From: Histoplasma ohiense
Taxonomy: Eukaryota > Ascomycota > Eurotiomycetes > Onygenales > Ajellomycetaceae
Direction of reading: 5' to 3'
Assembly: GCA_017607445.1 (NCBI GenBank)
Contig: JAEVHH010000002.1
Coordinates: 2,843,501 to 2,907,500, forward strand
DNA length: 64,000 nucleotides
Shown here: positions 53,543 to 63,791 of the stretch, in pieces
How positions within the stretch are numbered: position 1 is the stretch's first letter
Layout: each line of letters begins with the position of its first letter
Program-made: the position numbers and the translations under genes
Notes under the pieces: generated by a model
Told to the model about the DNA's origin: nothing
The model's database searches: none
The model's input: the letters and a program-made list of their open reading frames with translations, nothing else

Positions 53543-54994
53543 ATGACAACGCCCGCCGTCCCCTCCCACCCTCTCACCCTCGACCCCAAGTACGACGACT
53601 ACGATTTCCCAACCACCGCCCCTGACGCCCAATCAGGCCATCCAGGCCACACAACCCCGGAGCAGGATGCGCAGGTCTACCAGCTGCGGATCATGCTGGA
53701 GCAGCTCGGCTACACGGAGCGGTTGGATACCCTGACGCTGCTGAGGTTCCTGCGCGCGAGGAAGTTTGACGTTGAGGCGGCGAAGGCGATGTATGTGTAT
53801 CTATCTATCTGTTTTATTCTTTTATTCTTTACTCTTTCCCCATTGTTTGGGGGGGTGCGGGGTTGTGGAGCAGTAGAGGTGCCCATGGGAACTAATTTAT
53901 TTAATTTTTTCCTTCGGGTTCATTGCAGGTTTGTCGAGTGCGAGAAATGGCGGCAAGAGTTCGGCACGGATGATCTGGTGAATACGTTCGAGTACCCGGA
54001 GAAACCGCAGGTGTTCGAGTACTATCCACAATACTATCACAAGACGGATAAAGTGCGTTTTTTTGTATTTATTTTTTTCTTTCTCTCTCTCTCTCTCTCT
54101 CTTTTTTTTTTTTTTGGGTCAAACCCCCGCCGGGCGGGAAAAAGGGGTGTTCTACAATTTGGACGAAAAATGCGAGATATCAAAGCGCCGTTCATTAGGC
54201 GAAAAAAAAAAAAAAAAAAAAAGGCACAAACAGCTAACCTATCCATCTATGTTTCATTACTCTCGATCCAGGATGGCCGTCCCGTCTACATCGAAAAACT
54301 GGGCAAAATCGACCTAAACGCCATGTACAAAATAACCACAGCGGATCGCATGCTGAAAAACCTAGTCTGCGAATACGAGAAACTCGCCGACCCGCGCCTG
54401 CCTGCCTGCTCGCGCAAGGCCGGCAAGCTACTCGAAACCTGCTGCTCGATCATGGACCTGAAGGGCGTGGGCATCACCCGCGTCCCCTCTGTCTACGGCT
54501 ACGTCAAACAGGCCTCCGCCATCTCGCAGAACTACTATCCAGAGCGTCTGGGCAAGCTGTACCTCATCAACGCGCCGTGGGGTTTCTCCAGCGTCTTCAG
54601 CGTCGTCAAGGGCTTCTTGGACCCCGTTACCGTGCAGAAGATCCATGTGCTGGGCAGCGGGTATGAGGCCGAGCTGCTGGCGCAAGTCCCCAAGGAAAAC
54701 CTGCCGAAAGAGTTTGGCGGCGAGTGTGAGTGTGAGAATGGCTGTGAGTTTAGCGACATGGGTCCCTGGCAGGAGAAGGAGTGGGCGAAGGAGCCCAAGT
54801 GGGTTACGAAGGCACCTGACGATACGGCGAAAGAGGAAGCTGATAAGGAGAATAAGGGGAAGAAGGAGAGTGAGGGACATGGAAGGCAGAAGGAGGCGGC
54901 GGAGGCGGCGGAGACAGCAGTGATGCAGAAAGAAACAGAGAAAAATGAGGCGGACACTGTCAAGCAGAAGATTAATGGGGAGGTGACGGCGTAG
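53543..54994 (+). CDS. SEC14: Phosphatidylinositol/phosphatidylcholine transfer protein SEC14
   Basis: Three exons, 53543-53790, 53929-54052 and 54272-54994, encode 364 residues. SEC14 swaps PI and PC and primes PI-4-phosphate synthesis for secretion from the trans-Golgi. The CRAL-TRIO N domain holds LRIMLEQLGYTERLDTLTLL and RFLRARKFDVEAAKAM. The lipid-binding domain holds DGRPVYIEKLGKIDLNAMYK, SIMDLKGVGI, QASAISQNYYPERLGKLYLI and NAPWGFSSVFSVVKGFLDPV. FSDMGPWQEKEW is the usual C-terminal block of fungal SEC14. The final 80 residues are an Ala/Glu/Lys-rich charged extension missing from yeast. The start is the ATG in CACCATG-like context before TTPAVPSHPL. Both introns are multiples of three with no stop, so the frame stays open even unspliced; the second has CT, T and A runs. 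Confidence 0.95.
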   Translation: MTTPAVPSHPLTLDPKYDDYDFPTTAPDAQSGHPGHTTPEQDAQVYQLRIMLEQLGYTERLDTLTLLRFLRARKFDVEAAKAMYVYLSICFILLFFTLSPLFGGVRGCGAVEVPMGTNLFNFFLRVHCRFVECEKWRQEFGTDDLVNTFEYPEKPQVFEYYPQYYHKTDKVRFFVFIFFFLSLSLSLFFFFGSNPRRAGKRGVLQFGRKMRDIKAPFIRRKKKKKKKAQTANLSIYVSLLSIQDGRPVYIEKLGKIDLNAMYKITTADRMLKNLVCEYEKLADPRLPACSRKAGKLLETCCSIMDLKGVGITRVPSVYGYVKQASAISQNYYPERLGKLYLINAPWGFSSVFSVVKGFLDPVTVQKIHVLGSGYEAELLAQVPKENLPKEFGGECECENGCEFSDMGPWQEKEWAKEPKWVTKAPDDTAKEEADKENKGKKESEGHGRQKEAAEAAETAVMQKETEKNEADTVKQKINGEVTA

Positions 54995-55873
54995 AGCCTT
55001 TTTTTTTTTTTTTTTTAATATAAAACTTCCCTTCTTTTCTTCTTATCTTTTTGTGGCTACTGTCATGTGCTGTGTGCATTCGTTACTTTTTCATTGTCAT
55101 TTTCATTTACATTCCTCTTCATTTTTTTTTGACTTAACATAGAGAGTAACTAACTAGCTGTGTGGCTATCAAGGTATATATATATTCTGATGGCAAATAA
55201 TTTCACTTTTTCCTGAGGTGTCATGGCACCCTTTATGCTTTTCTTTTGTCCTCCAATCTCCTCTTTGTCGTCTCCGTTTCGATTTCGAGTGGAGAAAATT
55301 TATATATACATCTGCTCGTACATGCATCTATATATAGTTAAAACTATATATTCCTAGATTTGTTATCCCATTTCTGGCAAACCCCCTTTCCCTCTGGCAA
55401 CTAAAAACGTGTCATTCTTCACCTGACCTCTTTATCTGCGGGATAGCTGGTATCCGTAACTTATTTCCTTATCTCTTTTATGTTTCTATTGTTTCCGTCC
55501 ATCCATCCGCGAGTCAATCGGGCACACCGGTGTTTTAATAAGGGTCAGCAACGTTGCATATGCCCGAAGAAAGAATTATGTGATGGTATGTAATTAATTG
55601 GCAAGGAGCATGTGCAGGAAGGATATCTATTTATCTCTTGTCTCTTCGCAATTGGGGAACGCCAGAAATGAAACCCACACCCATTGCATGCAATTTGCCA
55701 TGTACAAAACAAACAACCACTCCCCACGTCCAGTTCCCAACCTTAAAACCCAGGGATGAAAAAAAGAGAGAAGAAGAAGAAGAAGAAGAAGAAGGCCAAT
55801 ACGCCCCTGGCTAGAGAGAGGACAAACTAAGAATGCAGGAAAAGAAAAAAGGTCCAATGCATCATCGCATTTC
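54995..55873. other. Convergent spacer SEC14 / MIS14
   Basis: These 879 bp hold both 3' ends. T-runs follow the SEC14 stop, and a GAA microsatellite (about 55771-55793) lies near the MIS14 side. No gene is seen. Confidence 0.5.
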
Positions 55874-56842
55874 CTATAAATTTTCCACCACCTCCGCTGC
55901 CCTCCTTGCCCTCTCAACTTTTCCCACCGTCGTCGCCAGTCCGCGCTGGCCGCCGGAGCCAGATCCAGATCCAGATCCATCCCCATCCTCATCACCACAA
56001 TCATGCACATCCCCAACCCCTGCCGCCTCGCCCTGCAATCTTACCAACGTCGTCAACGCGTCCGCATACACATCCGCAACTCCACCCTCCACCCACCTCC
56101 TCTTCATGCCCTCCGTATGTCCAAACGGAACATGCAACGTGAAATCCTCTTTCCTGTTCCTGTAACCCTGTCTCCGCTCACGCCGTCGTAGCTGTGTCGT
56201 CTCACCATCCAAATCCTTCATATCCACATCGGCCCCATCTCTATTTCCACCATCATCACCACCATCACCACCATCATCGCCATTCCCGTCTCCCTCCCCA
56301 TCCACCTCCCAATCTTCGTCCTCTTTCAAAACCCCCCTTAACGCCTCCGCATACGCCTCCGCCGCTCTTCTGGGGGTATCACGCCTCAACTGCGCCACAG
56401 TCATCGTCAGCGACTCCAACTGCGCGTACAAACTAGCAACACGCGCCCCTAGCGCCGTATCGTACGGCTCGTACTCGACGGCTTCGCGAACGTGGAGGAA
56501 CGAGAGGGGGTCTGTAGGGCCATGTGCATTATTATTATTATCGTTGCCCGCAGCAGCGGCGTCTGCTGGAGATAGCCCATTTATGCTTATGGAGGGGGCG
56601 GCGGTGAGGAAGGTTTTGTGGATGAATTCGTCGACGAGGCTGCGGACGTGGGATTTCATGGGGTCTGAGTCCAGGTCTGGGTTTGAGGGATTGTCTTGTG
56701 CGCTGGAGACATGGTTGGGAGTGGCGGAGGGAGGGAAATGGAGGTCTAGTTTTTGGCGGGAGAGGGCGACGGTGTTTGCGTAAAGATAGGAGAGGTCGGC
56801 GGGGGATTGCAGTTCGATTTTCCGGTGGTGGGGCGTTTCCAT
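55874..56842 (-). CDS. MIS14: Kinetochore protein MIS14 (NSL1 homologue)
   Basis: Single exon, 322 residues. MIS14 is a subunit of the MIS12/MIND complex that links centromeric chromatin to the outer kinetochore. The opening HHRKIELQSPADLSYLYANT (residues 5-24) is the conserved fungal block. A helical stretch around 60-80 (SHVRSLVDEFIHKTFLTAAP) and EPYDTALGARVASLYAQLES, LTMTVAQLRRDTP at about 123-155 provide the expected coiled coil. The middle (about 180-215) is a Gly/Asp run (GDGNGDDGGDGGDDGG) and a second acidic Gly-Ser run occurs near 290; both look like repeat expansion. The start is the first Met and fits the family. Divergent from the DysF gene with 589 bp between. Confidence 0.83.
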   Translation of the reverse strand: METPHHRKIELQSPADLSYLYANTVALSRQKLDLHFPPSATPNHVSSAQDNPSNPDLDSDPMKSHVRSLVDEFIHKTFLTAAPSISINGLSPADAAAAGNDNNNNAHGPTDPLSFLHVREAVEYEPYDTALGARVASLYAQLESLTMTVAQLRRDTPRRAAEAYAEALRGVLKEDEDWEVDGEGDGNGDDGGDGGDDGGNRDGADVDMKDLDGETTQLRRRERRQGYRNRKEDFTLHVPFGHTEGMKRRWVEGGVADVYADALTTLVRLQGEAAGVGDVHDCGDEDGDGSGSGSGSGGQRGLATTVGKVERARRAAEVVENL

Positions 56843-57431
56843 GATCTACGTTTGCTTTGCTTTGCTTCGCTTGTCTCTTCTTTTGGGTCGAATTATTTGT
56901 ATGCCCCTTCTAGTTCCGGTCTGTGCGGTGGGATTTTATTCCGTATGGGCAAGGAATGTATTGATATCAATTCAGTGCTTCATGCATGCCTGGATTCTTT
57001 GCTTGGTTTTTGATCTGGATGAAATATTTGGCTTGGTCGCGATCAATGTTTATGTGCTGCCCCAATTTAGCTTAGCGTCGACGCAGGCTTGATGTCATAG
57101 CCGGAGCTCTGAAACTTGGATATCACGCTTTCTGGTAGCGAACGCCAGGCAAAAGGCCAGGATGAGAAAAGAAGAGAGAGAATAACTAGGGGATGTGCCT
57201 ACATCCAATGGCATCTTAAAGTCATTTTGCCTCTCCTCTCGTTGACAGATGTTGATGGAGCCGTAGCAGTCCGCGACTGCTCCATGCCATAGATTTCCTG
57301 CACCAATATGAGCTCCGATTCAACGTTTCCTCGTTTCAGTTACTGCCACTTCCTACGCCTCGTTATAAAGGCCACCACCCGCCGTACTTGAATTCTCATA
57401 CTCAAGCCTATTTACCTGATTAGCCCTATTA
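56843..57431. promoter_or_regulatory. Divergent promoter MIS14 / DysF protein
   Basis: The 589-bp spacer between start codons must contain both promoters. I see no recognisable operator or repeat. Confidence 0.4.
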
Positions 57432-58911
57432 ATGTCGGCTATACCAGGAATTTCCCTCGTCGACAAGACTTCTTCAACAACACCGGTCGAGCCAGCGTCC
57501 ACCGCGAATGAAGACCTTGAGCAAAGGCTCTCAGTTGGCTCACGCACGGCTACGGCGTTAACGAAGAAGTTGACAAAGAGTTCTATGAAGGATAGCCTAG
57601 CACGGAGGAAATACGCGAAGTTTCAACAGTGTCGATACAGGAACGGCAATAGCAATGATTCCATCGACAGTAACAGGGCATCGTTGTCGCGGCAGGGTTC
57701 TGCAGATATAGGAATAGAGCGTCATGGTTCCAGGGACAATACCACACAACTTGGGAAGCAAGCCCTTGTTAAAGGAGCTTCTGACGGCTTGTCGGAGCTC
57801 GCACCCTCAGCCTCACATTCCTCGCAACCCCCTCCGACTAGCGAAAATAGCGAGATTGACGTGCTTTACGAGAACCAGCGGGGGTGGTGGTGCTTCGGGA
57901 TACCTATATACTCAGCAAAGTCGCTTCTAAATTTTGATCCGTCTGCCTGGCTCTCGCGCAATTTCGCAGCTAGCCCCGTCGACATTACCAATGCGCAGGT
58001 GCCTGACCCTAGTTGGGAGTGGGCGTGGGAAACCTGGTATATTGATATGTCCTATGACGTTGACGAGGCTGGATGGCAGTATTCGTTCTCCTTTTCATCG
58101 CGCTTTGCATGGCATGGTACTCATCCGTGGTACCACTGCTTTGTAAGACGAAGACGATGGTTGAGAAAAAGGGTTAGGAAGATATATATTGGGCCTGAGG
58201 AGGACGTCTGCTTAGGGAAAACGTCCACGCTTAATGGAGATTACTTTACCGTCAGCTCGTGCCGGACGCTGAAGGCTGATCCTGAGAGCCGACGAGTAAG
58301 CCGCGTAACCATTTCGACCGTTGGCGTGAGAGTGGAGGATATTTTGCCTGAGGATATCACCACTATCAGAACGCTGTTATGTGCGATGACGGGAGCTTCG
58401 TTAGATAGGGATAAAATCCTTGCCGTTCAACGCTTTGTGAAATATGCAGACGAGGAATTTCATTTACTCCCAGAAAAGGTAAGAGCTGAGTTCCTTCAAG
58501 GGTTTCTACTGTTTTCCCTTGCGCGTTGAGGTCTATTCTATTTCTTTTCTTTTCTCAGATTCAATGGCAAACATGCTTACTTTCTATCTACAGATGTCCG
58601 AGATTCTATCTGTTTTGATGTTCCATACTTCTCGCCAACAACTCTTGGACTACTTACGATATACTATGGAGACCATCCCGGCAACTGCTGAAGGTGTTCA
58701 GAAACGAAGACGAGACAGCCTTGCCAAAATATTTGAGGATGGGCGGTTGAAAGACCTGAATTTCTGGCTTAATTCAAAGGTGTTAGTTCGGGAGGAGGGA
58801 CATGGCTCGGATGTCGGAGAGGGCAGCGAGCCGGCTCATCAATCTATTAGTAAATCCAAAGGAAAGGCCGTTGTGCGCAGTGTGGTGGATATGGAACAGA
58901 CCAGTGATTAG
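57432..58911 (+). CDS. DysF (peroxin/ferlin) domain protein, Mug65-like
   Basis: Two exons, 57432-58478 and 58594-58911, encode 454 residues. The N-terminal 140 residues are Ser/Thr-rich and disordered. The DysF region, about 145-275, has YENQRGWWCFGIPIYSAKSL, then DPSWEWAWETWYIDMSYDVD, EAGWQYSFSF and the WHG..WYHCFVRRRRWLRK core, with the Trp and Arg-Arg-Arg-Trp spacing that defines DysFN/DysFC. These motifs occur in fission-yeast Mug65/Spo71-related proteins and in the C-terminal part of Pex30-type peroxins. There is no reticulon-like membrane region, so it is not a Pex23/Pex30 proper. The late helix region (residues 310-400) ends in a Lys/Ser-rich tail. A role at membrane contacts or in sporulation is inferred from the family only. 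Confidence 0.82.
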
Positions 58912-59451
58912 AAAGACGGGGTTCTATTGCTCAGGATTGGTAGGGATGTTTTGATTTGGGGATTTAAAAACCGCCCCATCTGGTGAAAGAAGTCATTCAC
59001 AAGCGAAGAATCTCATTATTTCATTCCACTGTATTGAATCTGCTCTTACCGAGTAACCAGCCGCAGCTGACAGGTTTTCCCTTCTTGAGCCACACACATT
59101 TTTGATACAGCAAACTTTGCGCATGCTCAGCTAAAGATAGAATTACTCTAGGTTTTGTAAATCCAGCATTGCCTAGACCCCTTGAATCGAAAAATAGCCT
59201 AAAAGCTCTTGTTATTTGATGAGTATGATTCTACCTCATTCTTCGATCGCCTAACAGTCTAAATATTGAAATTAACCAAAACTCATCGGTCACAGCGCAA
59301 TTCATGTTTGTTATGGAATGCTGGCAAGCCTCAACGCTCCCCTTGATTAGAACGCCTTCCGAGATTATCCTGTCCAAGCATACGGAACGAACGTTTCTAC
59401 CACTCAATCCGAATATCCAAATTGCCTTCGCTTTCCAAAACAAGACTTAGA
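58912..59451. other. Spacer, no supported gene
   Basis: This 540-bp segment lies downstream of the DysF gene. A minus-strand frame at 59231-59443 is open but has no ATG near its start and no recognisable domain; it may be the 3' part of the doubtful gene that follows. Confidence 0.4.
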
Positions 59452-59845
59452 TCAAATTTCAACCGCTACCAGAGGACTCTCCTCGGTGAAGACCGCTCTC
59501 GGCGTGTCAATTTTCGCGACATCTGAAGAGTCCTTGAAAAACAGCGCCATTTGCCCATGCGGGAATGGACAGTTCAACCCTCTTTGCCATAGCACTTCGA
59601 CTTTGTAGAGGCATATTTTTCTTGCGTCTGTATATTTGATCTTCTCTGTCAATGGGGCTCGTGACAATAGGTTGCATAGCTCTTCACTCTTTAGGACTGT
59701 TGGTATGAGATTCAACTAAATCCTTCACATCGTTAGTTTCACCGTCAATTGAAACCGAAGGTCCAGGCATTTCGTAGAAGAGAGCGACAACATGAAGGCT
59801 CTCTCTCTCGCTCCTTTTTATTTCTTGAGCGCCGTTAGTTGTCAT
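59452..59845 (-). CDS. Candidate two-exon hypothetical protein
   Basis: A possible gene: exon 1 59845-59756 (MTTNGAQEIKRSERESLHVV, ALFYEMPGPS) and exon 2 59715-59452 (LNLIPTVLKSEELCNLLSR onward, ending FTEESPLVAVEI). The 40-nt intron would have donor GTTTCA, a CTAAC branch site and TTTAG acceptor, and joins the frames in phase for 117 residues. Exon 2 has balanced composition and gene-like codon use. The intron is at the lower size limit and the donor is weak; a frameshifted pseudogene would look the same. The frame stays open upstream to a Met at 59896. No family is recognised. Confidence 0.35.
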
Positions 59846-59937
59846 TCTCAGGAGTCGACATTTGGAGCTGGGTTTGGATATTCTTGGGGAAAACATATTA
59901 ATTAATGTTGCGTATGAAGGAGTGGACTTAGTAGATT

Positions 59938-59964
59938 TTTATTTATTTATTTATTTATTTATTT
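59938..59964. repeat. (TTTA)n microsatellite
   Basis: Six to seven TTTA/ATTT units in the spacer between the doubtful gene and the PPR gene. The surrounding 59846-60243 spacer has no other feature apart from an ATCACGTGGT E-box near 60027. Confidence 0.9.
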
Positions 59965-60243
59965 CAAGTATTGACGAGAGGCATGTAGAACAGTTAGAAG
60001 CAATACTAGTACGGTTTTTATATTAATCACGTGGTTTAGGCCCGGCTAGCCTTTTCCAAGCAACTTTCTTAGTCGCCAGTTAAATAAGTCAAAAGAAAGA
60101 CCAAAAAATTATCCCGCTCGAAAGAACCGAAATATTCAGACGAACGATACGCTAATATATCCCAGAAAAGCTTTGCTATGATATAGATATTTCCACGCGA
60201 ATCCACAACAGCAAGCTGGGGAACACCCGTGCTTTTGAATCCA

Positions 60244-62853
60244 ATGCTCTTGGGCACCCGTCATGGCTTAAGACGGTTGTCTTCCTCTCAAGCTCCCCTT
60301 GAGCCAGTTACCGTTTGCCGCAATGAGCCTTTTCTACCTTTCTTATACCCGCGGGAGTTCTTCCCCACGCTGACCCAAAAGAGATATGTACGATGTTTGC
60401 GCCTCCCTCCAGCGGTGGGCAATAACCGGCATAATTCGCCTTCATCCAATTGCTACAGTCACACCAGGTCAAGTTCTCATCATACCTTGAGAAATTATAC
60501 TGCACTTCCTTCAGCTTCTAATGCTACTCCGACAACTTCGAATGTTTCGACTTCACATTTTGGCGAATCAGGGAATCATGAAAATGATGGGGTGCCGGAG
60601 GAAACAGAAGTAGGACCATCCAATGTCGACGATGCTCGTTCCCCAGTTAGTGACACCTCGTCCGCTCCAAGCTCTGCGCAATCTATGGATGTATACAAAG
60701 AAGTTGATGCTATTGGAGCCAATAGTTCTGGCGTAGTCCGGCAAGTTCGCGCTGAGCAGTGGTGGCGGAAGCAACTGGAACGTGAGCTGTCAGGTAAACC
60801 GCCATTAAAGCAAAACAAGCTCTATGTGGAATGGATGGATATAATGAATGAGATCATGGCCCTAAGGCGCGATGAGGAGAACAAGCCCGCACCAGCGTAT
60901 GCGAAAACCATATACCTGTCTGAAACGGATGTGGTCGCTCTGGCTGGCGATGAGAGGGAGAACGTGTGGGACATCAGGGTGTTGAGTGGGTGTCGTGTTC
61001 ACATACTGCCACGGGAACGCGATTCTGTGGATTTCAAGCGCAAGGTCGTTCTTACAGGTTCTCCGGAGGCCGTTAGACTGGCCGAGAAAGAGATTCGAGC
61101 GGATATCCAAACAGCTCACACTCCCGAAGGTGGGGTGCCCGACTGGCTACCCCCCTTTGTGACCGCTCACGATTGGAAGCGGAGACACAACATCGATGTT
61201 CCACAGCTCCGATCAGTCTGGACGCACAATTTGCCGTTGATTGCTAAAGGGAGAAGATCAAGGAATCCCATTCGGGCAGATGTTTTCCGAAGACCCAAAA
61301 AGTGGACTATCAAGAAGTTTGGCGACTATCTAGAATCAATTACGAACCTCTCATTTTCAAGCCCTGTTCATAGCTTGCTGTATCCGGATGGCCGGCTAAA
61401 CCGAGACGTGATTATTGATATAATCCGCGAACTTTTCACTAACCCGCACACGAGGCAGTTTTTGTCTACCAGAGCGGTAAACTCAGTCATATTCTATTGC
61501 TACCGATACCCCCAATATCTGCCAGTCCTTTTATCTCTTTTTCCGAATTTTGAGCACTTGATGACGACTAGGACTTTCAACGCCTTGCTCGCAGGTTGTT
61601 CTAAGAACTGTGACCTGGATAGATTTCGCTATCTCATATCCCTGATGAAACGTTGCGGTGTTAAGCCGAATGGGTTGGAGTGGGTGGCGTTTGTTGACAC
61701 TATCCTGTCATCCAATGTCAGGCAGAAAGTGGTCGCGCGCCTGCGCAGAGAGGGACTGCTGGACGATGAGCGTGTCCTTCGTCGCCTCATATACCGGATC
61801 ATTCCAGACGCGTTCGCGTCACATTTAGACAGTGGTCAATCCGTCAAAGATTATTTCGCAGTGATGGATAAAAGATACGGACAGGGTTGGATATGTACCG
61901 ATTCAATAAAACCTATGCTGGGCGTAACTGTACGCTTACACAATTCCGACGCAGCTCACGACATTATACAGATATGCAAACAACGGGAAATAAAACTGGA
62001 TGTCCAGTGCATGAATTATGGCGTTGCGGTGCATCGCAATAGAAAGCAATACTCGGAAGCAATCGCTGTTTATTTAGACCTTGTCAACCACTTTCTTGGG
62101 CTCACCGTAAATAACGAAACCGTCCGAATTCTCTTCAGCGCCGCATGGGAGGCTAGGTACTACAACACCTGCCGTGTCATTTGGACCTACGCCTGTCTCT
62201 GGGGCCTCGTAAGCAGCAGCATGAAACACATGGTCTTCGACTCTCTTCTCCGAAACACAGTCACTCCGCCTGGCAATGAGTCCGAGGCAAACTGGTTTAG
62301 AAAAGCTGGCAAGGCGATTGTTGGGATTAAAATTGATATGTCTGATCTGGAACCTCGTTTTGACACCATTAAGAACGCACCACCCACTCCCGACCAAGAG
62401 CTCCTGGGGACAGATAACGTTATGTCGTTGTTGATCGAGTATCAACCCGCTGGCGAGCTGAGGAGCCAGCAGCGGCAACTTGCACATTGGATCATCAAAA
62501 GGGACTTTGAGGCAGTGTGGCGTTATCAGCCGCAGTTGCCGTTCAGCCACATGATGTGGGAAGCTCATGCGCTGGACATGGGGTGGGCAAGGGGCCATGC
62601 TGAAAATATGCCGATTGCGGAAGTGGTTAAAAATGTCATCAAAATTCCTGTGGATGAGAAGGTGGTTCAGAGGGACAGGGAAAAGGATGATCTTTCCCTT
62701 CGAAGCTGCGGAACTGGGGAGAGTGAAGTTGGGGATGAACCAAAAAAACAACAGGAACAGCAGCCACAAGAGCTAGAGCGAGAGCCGAAAGAGCAAACAG
62801 CAAACAACAGCACGGGGCCAGGGCCGGGAGTAGAGCCTGGAACAAAGCCATAG
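60244..62853 (+). CDS. Mitochondrial pentatricopeptide-repeat protein with KH-like region
   Basis: Single exon, 869 residues, starting at the first ATG (60244). The N-terminus (LLGTRHGLRRLSSSQAPLEP) is basic and Ser-rich with no acids for about 15 residues, a likely mitochondrial presequence. Residues 80-180 are disordered. Around residues 220-285 the segment IYLSETDVVALAGDERENVW, SGCRVHILPRERDS, VVLTGSPEAVRLAEKEI has the pattern of a KH or type-I nucleic-acid-binding fold. PPR motifs appear from about 430 (TFNALLAGCSKNCDLDRFRY, LISLMKRCGVKPNGLEWVAF) and continue to 680 (NYGVAVHRNRKQYSEAIAVY, VNNETVRILFSAAWEARYYN). The C-terminal 60 residues are Gln/Glu/Pro-rich. Such proteins bind mitochondrial RNAs to aid translation or stability; the target is unknown. 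Confidence 0.8.
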   Translation: MLLGTRHGLRRLSSSQAPLEPVTVCRNEPFLPFLYPREFFPTLTQKRYVRCLRLPPAVGNNRHNSPSSNCYSHTRSSSHHTLRNYTALPSASNATPTTSNVSTSHFGESGNHENDGVPEETEVGPSNVDDARSPVSDTSSAPSSAQSMDVYKEVDAIGANSSGVVRQVRAEQWWRKQLERELSGKPPLKQNKLYVEWMDIMNEIMALRRDEENKPAPAYAKTIYLSETDVVALAGDERENVWDIRVLSGCRVHILPRERDSVDFKRKVVLTGSPEAVRLAEKEIRADIQTAHTPEGGVPDWLPPFVTAHDWKRRHNIDVPQLRSVWTHNLPLIAKGRRSRNPIRADVFRRPKKWTIKKFGDYLESITNLSFSSPVHSLLYPDGRLNRDVIIDIIRELFTNPHTRQFLSTRAVNSVIFYCYRYPQYLPVLLSLFPNFEHLMTTRTFNALLAGCSKNCDLDRFRYLISLMKRCGVKPNGLEWVAFVDTILSSNVRQKVVARLRREGLLDDERVLRRLIYRIIPDAFASHLDSGQSVKDYFAVMDKRYGQGWICTDSIKPMLGVTVRLHNSDAAHDIIQICKQREIKLDVQCMNYGVAVHRNRKQYSEAIAVYLDLVNHFLGLTVNNETVRILFSAAWEARYYNTCRVIWTYACLWGLVSSSMKHMVFDSLLRNTVTPPGNESEANWFRKAGKAIVGIKIDMSDLEPRFDTIKNAPPTPDQELLGTDNVMSLLIEYQPAGELRSQQRQLAHWIIKRDFEAVWRYQPQLPFSHMMWEAHALDMGWARGHAENMPIAEVVKNVIKIPVDEKVVQRDREKDDLSLRSCGTGESEVGDEPKKQQEQQPQELEREPKEQTANNSTGPGPGVEPGTKP

Positions 62854-63791
62854 CAAGGTTCCCCAACACAAGATAGAACCAGTGTTTCGGATGCAAAATC
62901 TACTAAGCCCGAGTCTCAGATGAAACTGAGACAGTGGAAAGGTGGAGATGGCTCCAGCTTCCTTGCGAGTGACATCCAAATGCTCTACGATCGTCCGCGC
63001 CAACCCCCTGCCCTAGTATATAAACTTGTATTATGTTTTATTTCCACACCATATGTATATCATTTCATGTACTGTACATGTACATCATCGTGCTTCTCTC
63101 CTCCCTCGCATTTCCTCGATATATTTTTATCCCATTTCTCATTTGTTCCTAAGTTACTTACTCGGGTACCAAAGTAGCTGATCAAATGTATGCGCTGATG
63201 TATACATAGTACATTGTTTTGCATCAGTGTGCATCGATCCATACCCTGCACTGTGTAGATACTATTTGGGCTGGGCTCCTTGAAGATATTTAGCATATTA
63301 GAGCTCTATTTCCCATTATATAGAAAGGGATTACGGCGTTTGCATTTTTTGAACAAGCGAAGTTGAATAAGCGAGGGATTTGCGGTTTGGCATAACTTGT
63401 CTATCTAAAATTCATATTTAAAATCCCTAAATATTGCTTTGACCGTTGTTGGTGAGGATCTTCACCATGGGGGTATCAAACAATTCAAGAGAAAAACAAA
63501 AAGGAAAAAAAACGTCCTTCTATATATTCAGGGAAAATTCCTTTCCGTCGGTCTTCTGACTTCTCCATGTGGGCAACCACAGACGCGGCCTGTTTGGGAC
63601 TCAAGGAGTATGCTAGACCCTGGTATGGATACAGTGTTTCGAGGGAAGGCCTGGGGAGATGTCCTGTTATCCTCATCTCATAGGTCTTTTGATTCCACGA
63701 TTGGACTCTCGTGAGTCTTATATGGGTAGCGTAGTCCAAAGTTTCCTCCTTGATTCACTCCCCACAAATCCTTTGAAGTTGTAATGCGTAA
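62854..63791. other. Convergent spacer PPR / NatC subunit
   Basis: This 938-bp spacer between converging ends has no supported gene. GTACATGTAC is at 63074-63083. The sequence is AT-rich with T/C tracts. Confidence 0.5.

Noticed and set aside
60229..60243. Earlier start for the PPR protein
   Set aside because: The open frame begins at a GTG; the first ATG is at 60244 and gives a good mitochondrial presequence.
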